Below the pieces are notes generated by a model. The model had not been told where the DNA came from. It saw only the letters and a list, made by a program, of their open reading frames with translations, and searched no databases. Shown piece by piece: positions 43,498-52,943 of a DNA stretch of 64,000 nt. The stretch covers positions 1-64,000 of the forward strand of contig JBKECF010000095.1 of assembly GCA_047974375.1 (NCBI GenBank). The letters run 5' to 3'. Source of the stretch: JBKECF01 sp047974375 (GTDB taxonomy: Bacteria; Bacillota; Clostridia; Lachnospirales; CAMZNU01). The position numbers and the translations under genes were made by a program. The first letter of the stretch is position 1. Each line of letters begins with the position of its first letter.

Positions 43498-43526
43498 AAA
43501 AAGTTTACAAAAACAGTGTAAAGGTT

Positions 43527-44138
43527 TTGGAAAATTTAAACTTATATATAGAAAGTGGAGAAATGGTTGCAATTAGAGGGGTTTCTGGTTCAGGGAAAAC
43601 CACACTTTTATCAATTATTGGTTGCAATCAACTGGACTACACAGGTACCTATAATTTTAAAGGGAAAGAGGTTGTGAAAAGTGATAAGGAAAGCGCCCTT
43701 TTTAGAAAAAATGTTTTTGGATATATACCACAACATGGTTTATTAATTGAAGATCTAACCGTTGAAAAAAATATACTTCTTCCACTATTTTTTGAGAAGA
43801 ATAAGAAAATAAAACTTAAGAAAGCAGAAAGGGTTGATGAATTACTAGAAAGCTTTGAAATTTTAAATAAGAAGAAAAGTTATGTGGGAGATTTGTCTGG
43901 TGGAGAGAAACGCCGAGTGGCTATTTGTAGGGCGCTAATTAATGAACCAGAAGTCTTATTAGCAGATGGGCCGACGGCTGCGCTTAATGATTGTAACAGC
44001 GAAAAGTTAATGTCTTTTTTTAATAAATTAAGAAAAAAAGATAAAACTATAATTATTGTAACTCACGATGAACGAGTATATAAAAAATGCTCAAGAATTA
44101 TAGAAATACATGATGGAAATATACCTATCATAGAGTAA
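43527..44138 (+). CDS. ABC transporter ATP-binding protein, degenerate (lactococcin-972-group-like)
   Basis: 203 residues from the first possible start, a TTG at 43527. The frame is open 12 codons further up (IEKVYKNSVKV, the normal family N-terminus) but contains no start codon before a TAA. Walker A is GVSGSGKTTLLSIIG, Q-loop YIPQHGLL and signature LSGGEKRR. Walker B reads EVLLADGPTAALN, so the catalytic Glu of the usual ADEPT is a Gly. Together with the lost start this argues for a non-functional or ATP-trapping protein. The family is MacB/LolD-like, used for peptide export or immunity. Confidence 0.75.
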   Translation: MENLNLYIESGEMVAIRGVSGSGKTTLLSIIGCNQLDYTGTYNFKGKEVVKSDKESALFRKNVFGYIPQHGLLIEDLTVEKNILLPLFFEKNKKIKLKKAERVDELLESFEILNKKKSYVGDLSGGEKRRVAICRALINEPEVLLADGPTAALNDCNSEKLMSFFNKLRKKDKTIIIVTHDERVYKKCSRIIEIHDGNIPIIE

Positions 44139-44233
44139 AGGAAAAACGCATTTTGTATAATTACTTTATGTGTTTTTTTATTGTAATATGGATGGACTGA
44201 GGTTAGGTTGTAAAGATGTTATTATTTAAAGTT

Positions 44234-44275
44234 GTCCCTCTGGTACACTTTTGTCAATAAATGTTCCAGAGGGGA
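44234..44275. terminator. Hairpin between the ABC ATPase and lysA (convergent)
   Basis: CCCTCTGG pairs with CCAGAGGG, extended by ACA/TGT across one mismatch. No strong T run follows on either strand, but the position between two convergent genes fits a shared terminator. Confidence 0.55.
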
Positions 44276-44279
44276 TGTT

Positions 44280-45527
44280 TTACATTCCTTTTATTAGGTC
44301 TTGTAAAGTATCTCTTTCACGAATTAATTTTACATTTCCATCTTTCGTAATTAAAACTTCTGCAGGTCGTAACCTGTTATTGTAATTAGATGCCATACAG
44401 TATCCGTAGGCACCAGCGTCCATAACAGCTACAAGATCCCCAACTTTCATTTCAGGAAGATTTCTGTTTGTTGCCATTATATCGCCACTTTCACAAATAT
44501 TACCTACTAAATTTACAGGCTCTATTTTTCTTTTTTCCTTATTTTTTGTATATACTTCTACACTATGGTGGCTGTCGTACATAACAGGGCGTTGCAATGT
44601 ATTGAAGCCAAGGTCTGTGCCCACATATTTATTATCTCCATTATATTTAGTGCTATGTATTTTGCCTAAAAGTACGCAACATTCGGCAGATATATATCTA
44701 CCTGGCTCGATTTTAAAATGAAGGTTTCTACCTACTTCATTAGATAAGTCTTCCATGAATTTATTTACTTTTGTGGATAAATCTTTTAAATCTATAGGCG
44801 ATTCGTCATCTTCTTTATGGTAAGGTACGCCAAAACCTCCGCCTAAGTCTACAAAATTAATTGAGTCGAAGGCTGAAACAATAGTTTTTATTGAGTGAAG
44901 GCTATCTATATAGGGTTGGCCGTCCATAAATAATGAGCCTATATGTTGGTTTATTCCCTCTAAAGTAAGGTTGTACTTGGCGAGTATTTTTTTAACTTCG
45001 GGAATGTATTCCATATTTACGCCGAATTTAGTTTTCTTGCCACCAGTAATAACTTTATCACTATGGCCGGCGCCGACACCTGGGTTAAATCGAATTGCTA
45101 CCTTACTATTTGGATTTATTTGACCATATTGCTCAAGTTGGCTTAGGCTGTCAATACTTATCATTATGCCTCTATCTATAGCGTATTGCATTTCTTCTTT
45201 TGAAACATTGTTGCTTATATAAAAAATTTGTTCTGGCTTAAAGCCTGCTTCCATTTCGACGAAAATTTCTCCAGGGCTCATGGCGTCTACATTTAAGCCT
45301 TCTTCTTTTACTATTTTTAAAAAAGAAAGGTTACTATTTGCTTTTGCGGAGTAATTTACTGAAAAGTTTTTATAAGGTACTAAATTTTTTAAATCCCTGC
45401 ACCTATTGCGAAGTATTTCCTCGTTATATATATATAAAGGTGTGCCATATTGTTCTTCCAATTGGAAAACGTCTATGTCTTTGTAAAAATTCAACATATC
45501 GGAAACTTTACCATTTTGTTTTATCAT
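44280..45527 (-). CDS. lysA: Diaminopimelate decarboxylase
   Basis: 415 residues. The PLP lysine is in VNYSAKANSN (about residue 63). Further motifs are NQHIGSLF, FVDLGGGFGVP, KIEPGRYI and GNICESGDIM with the catalytic Cys. LysA converts meso-diaminopimelate to lysine, the last biosynthetic step. AAAGGGAATAAA precedes the ATG. The gene is monocistronic; no lysine riboswitch was recognised upstream. Confidence 0.95.
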   Translation of the reverse strand: MIKQNGKVSDMLNFYKDIDVFQLEEQYGTPLYIYNEEILRNRCRDLKNLVPYKNFSVNYSAKANSNLSFLKIVKEEGLNVDAMSPGEIFVEMEAGFKPEQIFYISNNVSKEEMQYAIDRGIMISIDSLSQLEQYGQINPNSKVAIRFNPGVGAGHSDKVITGGKKTKFGVNMEYIPEVKKILAKYNLTLEGINQHIGSLFMDGQPYIDSLHSIKTIVSAFDSINFVDLGGGFGVPYHKEDDESPIDLKDLSTKVNKFMEDLSNEVGRNLHFKIEPGRYISAECCVLLGKIHSTKYNGDNKYVGTDLGFNTLQRPVMYDSHHSVEVYTKNKEKRKIEPVNLVGNICESGDIMATNRNLPEMKVGDLVAVMDAGAYGYCMASNYNNRLRPAEVLITKDGNVKLIRERDTLQDLIKGM

Positions 45528-45621
45528 TTTATTCCCTTTCTATTACTTTTTTATTCTATGTAGGAAATATAGCAAAAAAAAGAAGTTTGAGCAAATATAT
45601 ATTATTTATATAGGATATAAG

Positions 45622-45670
45622 ATAAAAGAAGACCCGATTTACTGTGGCTTTGTAAATTGGGTCTTCTTAA
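45622..45670 (-). terminator. Terminator after the lipoprotein gene
   Basis: AAGAAGACCC and GGGTCTTCTT, with ATTTAC/GTAAAT pairing inside, form a 16-bp stem with one mismatch, and TTTTAT follows on the minus strand. It lies just beyond the lipoprotein stop and upstream of lysA. Confidence 0.85.
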
Positions 45671-45678
45671 TAAATAGT

Positions 45679-46248
45679 CTATTCTAATGCCTCTTTTGTT
45701 AAAGCAACTATGCGATCTAAATCTTCGTTGGTTTCTGTTACATTTTTAACATTTTCAAAAACGATATTAGGATTTTCTGTGTGTACTAGAGTGTCACCTT
45801 CCATTTTTAAAACCATATAACCATTTTCAAAAGAAAAGGAAATGGTGCCGTTCTCATCATCAGCTAATACTTTACCATTTATTTGGCTTTGGTCGTAGTC
45901 GTCGTATAAATAGCCAGAAAGGGTTTCGGACATTACGGCAAAACTTACATAGTCATTATCTAGCTTGGCAATCCATATACCATTGTATGGTGTTAAGTCA
46001 CCTAGGGTAATCATTTCCTCGGTTTCCTCTTCAGTTGCATCATTGATTTCTTCTGTTGGTGTTTCATCTATAGGTGTTTCTTCCATAGATTCTTCCTTAT
46101 TAGATGATTCGTCCATAGATTCTTCCTCCTTAGAATTTTCTTCATTGGTAGTTTTTGCAGAGTTATTTACCTCACTGGATGGTGTTGAGGACGAGCTACA
46201 TCCAAATAAAAATATAACTACTAATGATGATAGTAAAAGTTTTTTCAT
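45679..46248 (-). CDS. Lipoprotein of unknown function
   Basis: 189 residues. The lipobox LFGC at residue 17 gives a lipidated N-terminus, followed by about 60 residues rich in Ser, Glu and Thr with ESMDES/ESMEET repeats that act as a spacer. A C-terminal domain of about 105 residues (beginning LGDLTPYNGIWIAKLDND) is likely beta-rich. No enzyme motif is visible. An AAGGAGAAATCA ribosome binding site supports the start. Confidence 0.8.
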   Translation of the reverse strand: MKKLLLSSLVVIFLFGCSSSSTPSSEVNNSAKTTNEENSKEEESMDESSNKEESMEETPIDETPTEEINDATEEETEEMITLGDLTPYNGIWIAKLDNDYVSFAVMSETLSGYLYDDYDQSQINGKVLADDENGTISFSFENGYMVLKMEGDTLVHTENPNIVFENVKNVTETNEDLDRIVALTKEALE

Positions 46249-46378
46249 TGATTTCTCCTTGAGTTTAATATTTTGTATAAATTTAATTCTTTTAGATTAT
46301 AACAAAAAAGTTTGAATAAACAAATAATTATTTTATAATAAAATAGGCGTAATTTTTGTAAAGGAAGGAAATGTTTAA

Positions 46379-46810
46379 ATGAAAAAAGGATTTACTTTTA
46401 TAGAAGTAATAATTAGCATACTCATATTATCTCTTATAACAACTTTGGGAAATAGGCTTTTAGTTAACTCCTTAAAGGAAACAAAAGCAATAAAAGAAGA
46501 GAATGACAGATATTTTAATGGCTATGAGTTTTCATTATTCTTAGATGAACAAATAAAATCTAATGAAGATTTTAGAATTAAAACAAATGGAAATACAGTC
46601 GAATATATTTCATATGGTGAAAGCGTAATTAAATTTGAGGATAATAAAGTTAGCTTTGGTGGTAGATCGGGTGGGCGCATTGTTACTCAAACTTATACCA
46701 GTATAAATAATTTTGAGGTTCAACTTTTTGATGATGTAGTTATTTTTCAAATTGACGATTTAGAAAAAATAATTCCTTTAGAATACAAAACCATTACAAT
46801 TGATAGCTGA
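46379..46810 (+). CDS. Orphan prepilin-type (pseudopilin) protein
   Basis: 143 residues. A class III signal KKGFTFIEVI with Gly at -1 and Glu at +5 is followed by a hydrophobic helix and a small C-terminal domain. Such proteins are cut and methylated by a prepilin peptidase and enter type IV pilus or competence-like machines. No other pilus gene is present in the window, so its machine is encoded elsewhere. AAGGAAGGAAATG precedes the start. Confidence 0.85.
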   Translation: MKKGFTFIEVIISILILSLITTLGNRLLVNSLKETKAIKEENDRYFNGYEFSLFLDEQIKSNEDFRIKTNGNTVEYISYGESVIKFEDNKVSFGGRSGGRIVTQTYTSINNFEVQLFDDVVIFQIDDLEKIIPLEYKTITIDS

Positions 46811-46883
46811 TATGAGTATGTTTGATTTTTTTGACTTAGTGTTGAAATGGTATTAAAAATGATGTAATATTAAAATATATTTA

Positions 46884-47028
46884 ATCGATACGAACTAGAC
46901 CACCACCTTAATCTGGCATCTGAATTTTGCTAAGCAAACCAAACACTTTGTGTTTGTCCACTGTTCGGCGTGGCTCTTTGTGGTGGGGCTACATGCCCCG
47001 CTAACAGATAGGTCTATTGGCTTACGAT
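46884..47028. repeat. Palindrome-rich intergenic repeat, family A, copy 3 (short)
   Basis: 145 bp from ATCGATACGAACTAGACC to GGTCTATTGGCTTACGAT. The ends form the clearest inverted repeat of the family (ATCG-TAAG-C-CAATAGACC). The end hairpin is GTGGGGC-TACAT-GCCCCGC, again paired but different in sequence from copies 1 and 2. It fills half of the 302-bp gap between the pseudopilin gene and the coiled-coil gene. Confidence 0.72.
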
Positions 47029-47112
47029 ATATTAATGAAGAAAACTATAAGCTATTTACGTAAATATTTATAATGGTAACAATTAAAAATTAGTTTTATT
47101 AAGGAGGACACT

Positions 47113-47595
47113 ATGGGATTTTTAGACTCAGTACTGAACAAGGCAAGCGAGCTTTCAAAAACAGCAAGTGAAAAAACAAAGTCAACGGTTGAGGTTACAA
47201 AATTAAACTCAGCTTTATCTAGTGCAGAAAAAGAAATAAAAAATCTGTATGGTAAATTAGGAAAATTTTATTACGACAAAATAAAAAATCCAGACAAAGA
47301 AAGTATTTTAGATACCGATTTGGAAGAGGCTGTTACAAAAATAGAGCATTTAAAACTTGAAGTAAATAAAATAAAAGGTGAAATAGAAAAAGTAAGAGAT
47401 GAGGCGGCAGAAAAAGTTGCTAATATTAAAAATGAAGCGGCAGAAAGAGCAGCGTCTTTAAAAACGGAAGTAGTAGAAAAAAAAGAAGAGATAGTTGAAA
47501 AGTTTACTGCGAAAATAGCAGAAGAACCTAGCGAGATGCCTGAACAAACTGAAGAGGGCGAAAGTGAAGTTGAGGAAATAGAAGAAGTGAAATAA
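47113..47595 (+). CDS. Coiled-coil protein of unknown function
   Basis: 160 residues, helical and highly charged. It starts MGFLDSVLNKASELSKTASEK and has the KLNSALSSAEKEIKNLYGKLGKFYYDK pattern (here spanning about 33-58), seen in a widespread Firmicute family that often ends in a zinc ribbon. Here the ribbon is replaced by an acidic tail (EEGESEVEEIEEVK). It has no signal peptide, so it is cytoplasmic. AAGGAGGACACT precedes the ATG. Confidence 0.75.
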   Translation: MGFLDSVLNKASELSKTASEKTKSTVEVTKLNSALSSAEKEIKNLYGKLGKFYYDKIKNPDKESILDTDLEEAVTKIEHLKLEVNKIKGEIEKVRDEAAEKVANIKNEAAERAASLKTEVVEKKEEIVEKFTAKIAEEPSEMPEQTEEGESEVEEIEEVK

Positions 47596-47600
47596 TTAAC

Positions 47601-47631
47601 AAACTGCCAAGGATTTCTTGGCAGTTTTTTT
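47601..47631 (+). terminator. Terminator after the coiled-coil gene
   Basis: AAACTGCCAAG pairs with CTTGGCAGTTT across a 5-nt loop and ends in seven Ts. Confidence 0.92.
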
Positions 47632-47642
47632 ATGGGGGTAAT

Positions 47643-48185
47643 ATGTTAGAAAATATTTTAAAATACAACAAAGAGTTTGTGGAAAAAAAACAGTATGAAC
47701 AATACAAAACAAGTAAATATCCAGAAAAGGAGTTGGCAATAGTTTCTTGTATGGATACAAGGTTAACAGAGTTACTATTAGCTGCAATGGGCCTTAAAAA
47801 TGGAGATGTAAAGGTTATAAAAAATGCTGGGGCTGTTATTTCACACCCATTTGGTAGTGTTATGCGTAGCTTGATTATTGGGGTATATGAGTTAGGCATA
47901 AAAGAAATATTAATTGTAGGACATACGGATTGTGGTGCAAGGCATACTAATAGCTCAGATATAATTGAAAAAATGAAAGAAAAGGGCATAAGCCAAAAAA
48001 ATATAGACTTAGTTAAGTATTGCGGTGTGGATTTTGATAGCTGGATTGGTGGCTTTTGTGATTTGGAGGAATCCATAAAGGGAACGGTGGATATTGTAAG
48101 GAATCATTTGCTTATGCCTGATGGGATAGTGGTAAATGGATTGGTTATTAATTCGGAAACGGGGGAGATTTCTCGGGTTGTTTAG
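47643..48185 (+). CDS. Beta-class carbonic anhydrase
   Basis: 180 residues. Zinc ligands and active-site Asp/Arg are in VSCMDTRL (Cys36, Asp38, Arg40), and the second ligand pair is GHTDCGA with the His and Cys near 93-96. The enzyme hydrates CO2 to bicarbonate for carboxylation reactions. The start has TGGGGGTAAT upstream. The gene follows a terminator and is probably expressed from its own promoter, though none is obvious in the 11 bases between them. Confidence 0.92.
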   Translation: MLENILKYNKEFVEKKQYEQYKTSKYPEKELAIVSCMDTRLTELLLAAMGLKNGDVKVIKNAGAVISHPFGSVMRSLIIGVYELGIKEILIVGHTDCGARHTNSSDIIEKMKEKGISQKNIDLVKYCGVDFDSWIGGFCDLEESIKGTVDIVRNHLLMPDGIVVNGLVINSETGEISRVV

Positions 48186-48261
48186 AGTGGAATGATTTCA
48201 TCGTACCATGATTTAAATGATAAATTTGTGAATATGGGGGTGTCTTGAAAAGAAAAAACCT

Positions 48262-48375
48262 TGGTGATTTGCCCCAAGCCTTGGTCATAAAGATTTGCTT
48301 TATTGCTCAGGCAAGCAACCAACCCCACAAGCTTTTAAAAAAGCTTGACTAAAACTTTAATCCGTAAGAATAATA
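48262..48375. repeat. Partial intergenic repeat related to family A
   Basis: The stretch CTTGGTCATAAAG-ATTTGCTTTATTGCTCAGGC-AAGCAACCAA matches the middle of family A copy 2, and TCCGTAAGAA near the end recalls the family end. It also carries AAGCTTTTAAAAAAGCTT as a palindrome. The remaining part of the 266-bp gap shows nothing else. Confidence 0.5.
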
Positions 48376-48451
48376 AAAGTCTTTGGAATTAGGTGATAAA
48401 AAAAGGCATTGCGATTTAGCAAAAAATGCTATTTCGCAAATGCCAATAAAT

Positions 48452-49876
48452 TCATGAAAATATTTTAAAACCATAGGCATGGTCATAGGGTTTATCTGTT
48501 GGTAGGGATAAATGCAAACCGTAGCGGTCTTGAATAAATGGAATATTTAAATCTGTTCCTAATAATTCAACTTTTGTAATTTCTTTTAGTGGACACTTAA
48601 GGCTAAGGGATTTAATTATTAAGGTTTTGTCCTTTGGCCATCCTAATGCAATGGCATAGATAAATTCATCTCTTGTAGTAAACCTTATATCTTCATGTGA
48701 AAATTCCATTAAGTTAATATCTGTTGCTACTCCATCTGTTAGTTGATTTTTAATGTGTTCTACATTGTAGTTTGCATCTTTAACAGTGTTTGGACCTTCT
48801 GCAGCAATGGAGAAAGGACGAGTTCCGTAAATTGCCTCACCACATATTTTTAACCAGTTTCCTACTTCAAACAAATTAGCCTTTGCCTCTTTTTGGAAAG
48901 AACCGTCGGCATTTGGACCAACATTTAATAATAAGTTACCATTTTTAGAAACTACATCACATAAGTGGTGTATTATTTTTGTGCTGGATTTATATTTAGG
49001 ATTTTGTACAATGGACCATGTTATATTATCTTCTATTCTATCATCTGTTTGCCAGTAAAATTCTTTAGCTTTGGAAAAACGACCACATTCTATATCGTAT
49101 ACACCTATGTCTATGGGAAAGTCTTCTTGTTTATAGGTAATTATACAATCTTCATTTTTATTATTTTTATAATAATAGTCAACTAATTCATATCTATATT
49201 TTTCATCTATAATAAATGTACGGCTGTCAAAATAAAGTGCGTCGGGGCTGTATTTGTCAATTACTTCAATCACTTTATCACGCCAAGTAATATTAAATTC
49301 ATTATCTGGAAATCTATAAGGTTTGTATCTGTTTGTTTCAAGGGGCAATGCTTTGCCATAATATATTTCATTTTTTGGGTCGTACACGTCGGCTTCGTTG
49401 TTGGAAGACATAAACCAGCCCCATAACCATTGATGATGGAATGTTGCTAAGGTTTTAATTCCTTTTTTGCGAAATTCCCTAAAACACTCATTTACAATAT
49501 CTCGTTTCGGCCCATAATTTACGCTATTAGTTGGGTTAATTTTGCTATTCCACATTGAAAAATTATCTGCGTGCTCACTTACTGGTCCGGCATATTTTGC
49601 ACCAGATTTTATAACTAGGTCTGCCCACTCTTTTGGATCGAATTTTTCTCCAGTAAACATTGGATAAAAATCTTTGTAACCAAAATTTGCAAGTTCACCA
49701 TAAGTTTTTATGTGATGAATGTTTTGGGATAGCCCGCTTCCATACATGTTTCTTGAGTACCATTCGTTTTCGAAGGCTGGGACGCAATAGGGTCCCCAGT
49801 GAAAAAAAATCCCAAATTTTGCGTCTTTGAACCATTTAGGTGGTTCTTTTTTTATGTTGTTCCATTGATATGTCAT
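48452..49876 (-). CDS. Alpha-L-fucosidase, GH29 family
   Basis: 474 residues without signal peptide, so probably cytoplasmic. The N-terminal GH29 pattern WFKDAKFGIFFHWGPYCVPA, then AKYAGPVSEHADNFSMW, and YSPDALYFDSRT near residue 215 with the likely nucleophile Asp. LLLNVGPNADGSF near 320 is the strongest family signature. A C-terminal beta domain follows. It releases fucose from glycans. AAGGAGGACAT precedes the start. It is the last of a minus-strand run from the sensor kinase downwards. Confidence 0.92.
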   Translation of the reverse strand: MTYQWNNIKKEPPKWFKDAKFGIFFHWGPYCVPAFENEWYSRNMYGSGLSQNIHHIKTYGELANFGYKDFYPMFTGEKFDPKEWADLVIKSGAKYAGPVSEHADNFSMWNSKINPTNSVNYGPKRDIVNECFREFRKKGIKTLATFHHQWLWGWFMSSNNEADVYDPKNEIYYGKALPLETNRYKPYRFPDNEFNITWRDKVIEVIDKYSPDALYFDSRTFIIDEKYRYELVDYYYKNNKNEDCIITYKQEDFPIDIGVYDIECGRFSKAKEFYWQTDDRIEDNITWSIVQNPKYKSSTKIIHHLCDVVSKNGNLLLNVGPNADGSFQKEAKANLFEVGNWLKICGEAIYGTRPFSIAAEGPNTVKDANYNVEHIKNQLTDGVATDINLMEFSHEDIRFTTRDEFIYAIALGWPKDKTLIIKSLSLKCPLKEITKVELLGTDLNIPFIQDRYGLHLSLPTDKPYDHAYGFKIFS

Positions 49877-49889
49877 ATGTCCTCCTTAT

Positions 49890-51284
49890 TTAGCATATTT
49901 CTACTGGGAATTTGTAGAAAGATAGTATTGGCAAAAATGTTTTTTCATCGTAAAAGGGTATATGAGATGGGTCTGAACTCCATCCATAGGAAATGGTTGT
50001 TGTGCCTATGGGATTTCTTCCCAGCTTTAATTGCAATTTAGCATTGTCACTTTCAAAAGTAGAATAAGATAATAAAGGTATATTGCCCTTAGAATCTTCT
50101 ATTAAAAAGGTGCTGTTATTAATATTATTGTTTATTTGAATAAAACCATTGTTTAAATTTGAAAAGGAAATATATATAATGTTTTCTTTTGCTTCTGCTT
50201 TTATTATATTTGGTGCAAAAAATTCTTCCTTATTGTAAATGACATTGCCACATAGTTTAGCAAGGTTATTGCCTAACATAATATTTGCGTGGGAGCTATT
50301 GTGTATCCCATCACATAAAGAGCAATGTAAGGTTGGAAGTATATAAACTTTTGGGATATTAATAGCAGTCTGTCTTTGTGCTTCACGAATTACACCCCAG
50401 TCTTCATTGTATTCAGCGTTAAATTGTCTATTTAGTTGAAATGTAAAGAAAGGCACTTCAAAAAGATCTTTCCTTGTATTTTCTACTAGTCTTAAAAAAC
50501 TTTGATAATACTTGGGGGATAATAAAGGTGTTGTATCAGAACAACCTTGGTACCACAAAATCCCCGAAATTTCATTTCCACATTTTTTTATTTTGTTAAT
50601 CATATTATAGTAGAGATCGCCATTTACTTGAGTATCCCAACGGCTAATAGGTGAACCTCCTAAGGCTGTTGGAATAAGTCCAACAGGATATTGGGAGATT
50701 TTATAAAATTCTTTGCCAAAAGTAATAAAGGGTGATGTGCCGGAAACGCCCATTTCTTTGTTGATGCAGTCTTCTGCTGCAGTTGATTCATTAATAGGAT
50801 GGCAAGCTAAATCCCAAGTACCACGATTTCTAAAAAGATGAACTTTTGTATGGGGAGGATCGTAGGCACTATCTCTGCCGTAACCAGAAGCATTTGACTG
50901 TCCGGCTATAACAAAAATATCTCCAATGCCTATGTGCAACCTTACATCCCCACGGAATATCCATTGCAAATCAGGTTTGGTGCTAATTGTTTTTAGTCCG
51001 GTTTCGATTTTATATAGTCCTCCGGCGGGTACAGTTAATGTTGCGCTCCAAGTACCTTCGTAGTTTGTTGGGCTTTGCGTATAGTAAACTTTACTCCATG
51101 GGCATATTTGATAGTTATCATCTTCATTTAAAATGCGAATAATGGGATAGGCCTCTTTTACCCCAACTTCTATAGCTGCTTGTGGCACACTATAAGTGCC
51201 TTGGAATGTCAAGTTTGCAAAGCCGCTTTTGTGTTGAACTATCTGCCAATCAGATACTCCTTTTGTAATTATTACTCCATGCAT
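49890..51284 (-). CDS. Sialate O-acetylesterase-like (SASA/CE6-type) carbohydrate esterase
   Basis: 464 residues without clear signal peptide. The SASA domain begins IFVIAGQSNASGYGRD (catalytic Ser near 127), followed by WYQGCSDTTP and the His block DGIHNSSHANIM. Flanking N- and C-terminal beta regions are present. Members remove acetyl groups from sialic acids or plant polysaccharides. Together with the neighbouring GH29 and GH78 enzymes, deacetylation of a pectin-like or mucin-like glycan is likely. The gap to the fucosidase is 13 bases, so they are co-transcribed. Confidence 0.85.
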   Translation of the reverse strand: MHGVIITKGVSDWQIVQHKSGFANLTFQGTYSVPQAAIEVGVKEAYPIIRILNEDDNYQICPWSKVYYTQSPTNYEGTWSATLTVPAGGLYKIETGLKTISTKPDLQWIFRGDVRLHIGIGDIFVIAGQSNASGYGRDSAYDPPHTKVHLFRNRGTWDLACHPINESTAAEDCINKEMGVSGTSPFITFGKEFYKISQYPVGLIPTALGGSPISRWDTQVNGDLYYNMINKIKKCGNEISGILWYQGCSDTTPLLSPKYYQSFLRLVENTRKDLFEVPFFTFQLNRQFNAEYNEDWGVIREAQRQTAINIPKVYILPTLHCSLCDGIHNSSHANIMLGNNLAKLCGNVIYNKEEFFAPNIIKAEAKENIIYISFSNLNNGFIQINNNINNSTFLIEDSKGNIPLLSYSTFESDNAKLQLKLGRNPIGTTTISYGWSSDPSHIPFYDEKTFLPILSFYKFPVEIC

Positions 51285-51300
51285 ATAAACTCCTTTCCAT

Positions 51301-52920
51301 CTATTTTTCTTGGGTTTTTAAATAGTCGAGGTATAACTGGTTTTGCCTTTCAATGTATTCATTTAATCCGTTTTTATAGTATTCATCTAAGGTTTTGTGC
51401 CACATTTCAATTGGGTCACTTTTACCGATTATTATTTTTGTAAAATCATCTACAATGGCTTCTGTTGTAAAATATTCTGTACTTTCTTTCGGAGTTAAAA
51501 TAAAATTGAAAGGTCTTTTAACGGGAATCGTATTTTTTAAGTTCCATTTTAAATCTTCATTTGCCAAATGGACTGCATGGTTGCCAAATCTAAGATTATT
51601 TATTTCTGTTTTTCTAAAGTCATCTCTTGTACCTCCCCAAGTTGATAGGCTATTAAAAAGATATAGAGATGGATACTTTTTAAATAGGGAATGCGATAGA
51701 CTTATGTTCTTTACATCAACAGTGCATTTATATTCACCATTTTCTTTAACGTAGTCAACATTTTCTATTCCATATTTTATAAGATTTGTTCCTTCTTCTG
51801 ATAGCAAATAGTCGTATAAGGAGAGAATTCTATCCATTTTTTTGTCATCTACTTTAGATGAAAATAGAGATTCAGACCAATAAATACTACTTGTATTGCT
51901 ATAATAATTTCCATCTTCGGCAGGGAAGATTTGTAAAGTTCCTACACAGTCTTGGAATGGCTTACGTTGATATAAATCCCATTGTTTTTGCAACTTATTA
52001 ACTGAAGAGGGCGATGATTTATATTCTAAAGCTCCTAGTTTACCACTGGCAAAATCACTTAGAGAATCCGTTGGCTTTTTAACATAGAAGTTGGGATCTA
52101 GGCCACCAACATTATATAATTTTCTATAGGCTGTAATAACTTTTTCGAAATCTTTTGTAATGTAAGAAGGTATGTATTTACCATCTTCTTCTATCCAACT
52201 ATATACATTACACTTTGGCGCTATTCCAAGCATTAACCATTTACCTAAGGCAATTCTATTATTAACATTATATCCAATAGTGTCATCTAATCCATTTCCA
52301 TCGGGGTCTTTGTGAGCGAAGGCTGATGTTAGTTCTATAAATTTTTCTAGAGATTGTGGCGCTGCTATGTTTAAATTTTCCATCCAATCTTTTCGTATTA
52401 GCATTGAAGCGTCGGAAGAACTTAATTTAATGTCTTGGAATGATGTCCTTGGTAGGGCATAATATTTTCCACCATATGTATATATTGGACTGCACATTTT
52501 TATAATATTTTCTACATTGGGATAGGGCGAGAGGTCGTCCGGCAAGCTGCGTATTGATTTAGAATATATTAATTTATCTAAACTAGAAAAACCGTTATTG
52601 TCTGAAGAAGACATTGTTACACTGGCAAAAAGATCTGGCAAATTGTTAGTGGCACTTAAAATTTGATAGTGTTCTTTATAGTCATTCCAGTTTACAGACA
52701 AAGGGGAAATTGTAATGTTGAATTTTTTTTCAATAAGTGACAGAATTTCATCACCCTTTGTATTGTTTACCATATCTTGTATATCCCAAAATCCAATGCT
52801 TATATTTAAATGTTCATTGTATTTTGAATTAAGACTCTTATCTTTCGGTTCTTTCTTTGGGCTAAATTGACACCCAAAAGCTAAAGCAGTAAATAGCATA
52901 AAAAATAATATTTTTTTCAT
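51301..52920 (-). CDS. Extracellular solute-binding lipoprotein (LplA-like) 1
   Basis: 539 residues. The lipobox AFGC (Cys17) anchors it. The remaining sequence has the family 1 binding-protein pattern of complex-glycan transporters, including DGNGLDDTIGYN, the calcium-like loop, and GGLDPNFYVKKP. Its permeases are not adjacent; the LplB-LplC pair at 58917 has its own binding protein at 60786. It may serve the same permeases with a different glycan, or act as a sensor for the two-component system just upstream. Confidence 0.87.
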   Translation of the reverse strand: MKKILFFMLFTALAFGCQFSPKKEPKDKSLNSKYNEHLNISIGFWDIQDMVNNTKGDEILSLIEKKFNITISPLSVNWNDYKEHYQILSATNNLPDLFASVTMSSSDNNGFSSLDKLIYSKSIRSLPDDLSPYPNVENIIKMCSPIYTYGGKYYALPRTSFQDIKLSSSDASMLIRKDWMENLNIAAPQSLEKFIELTSAFAHKDPDGNGLDDTIGYNVNNRIALGKWLMLGIAPKCNVYSWIEEDGKYIPSYITKDFEKVITAYRKLYNVGGLDPNFYVKKPTDSLSDFASGKLGALEYKSSPSSVNKLQKQWDLYQRKPFQDCVGTLQIFPAEDGNYYSNTSSIYWSESLFSSKVDDKKMDRILSLYDYLLSEEGTNLIKYGIENVDYVKENGEYKCTVDVKNISLSHSLFKKYPSLYLFNSLSTWGGTRDDFRKTEINNLRFGNHAVHLANEDLKWNLKNTIPVKRPFNFILTPKESTEYFTTEAIVDDFTKIIIGKSDPIEMWHKTLDEYYKNGLNEYIERQNQLYLDYLKTQEK

Positions 52921-52943
52921 ATAAGTATCACACCTTTAATGTC

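Noticed and set aside
36400..44200. Prophage region
   Set aside because: No capsid, terminase, integrase or lysis genes are present; the genes are secreted and membrane proteins under repeated leaders.
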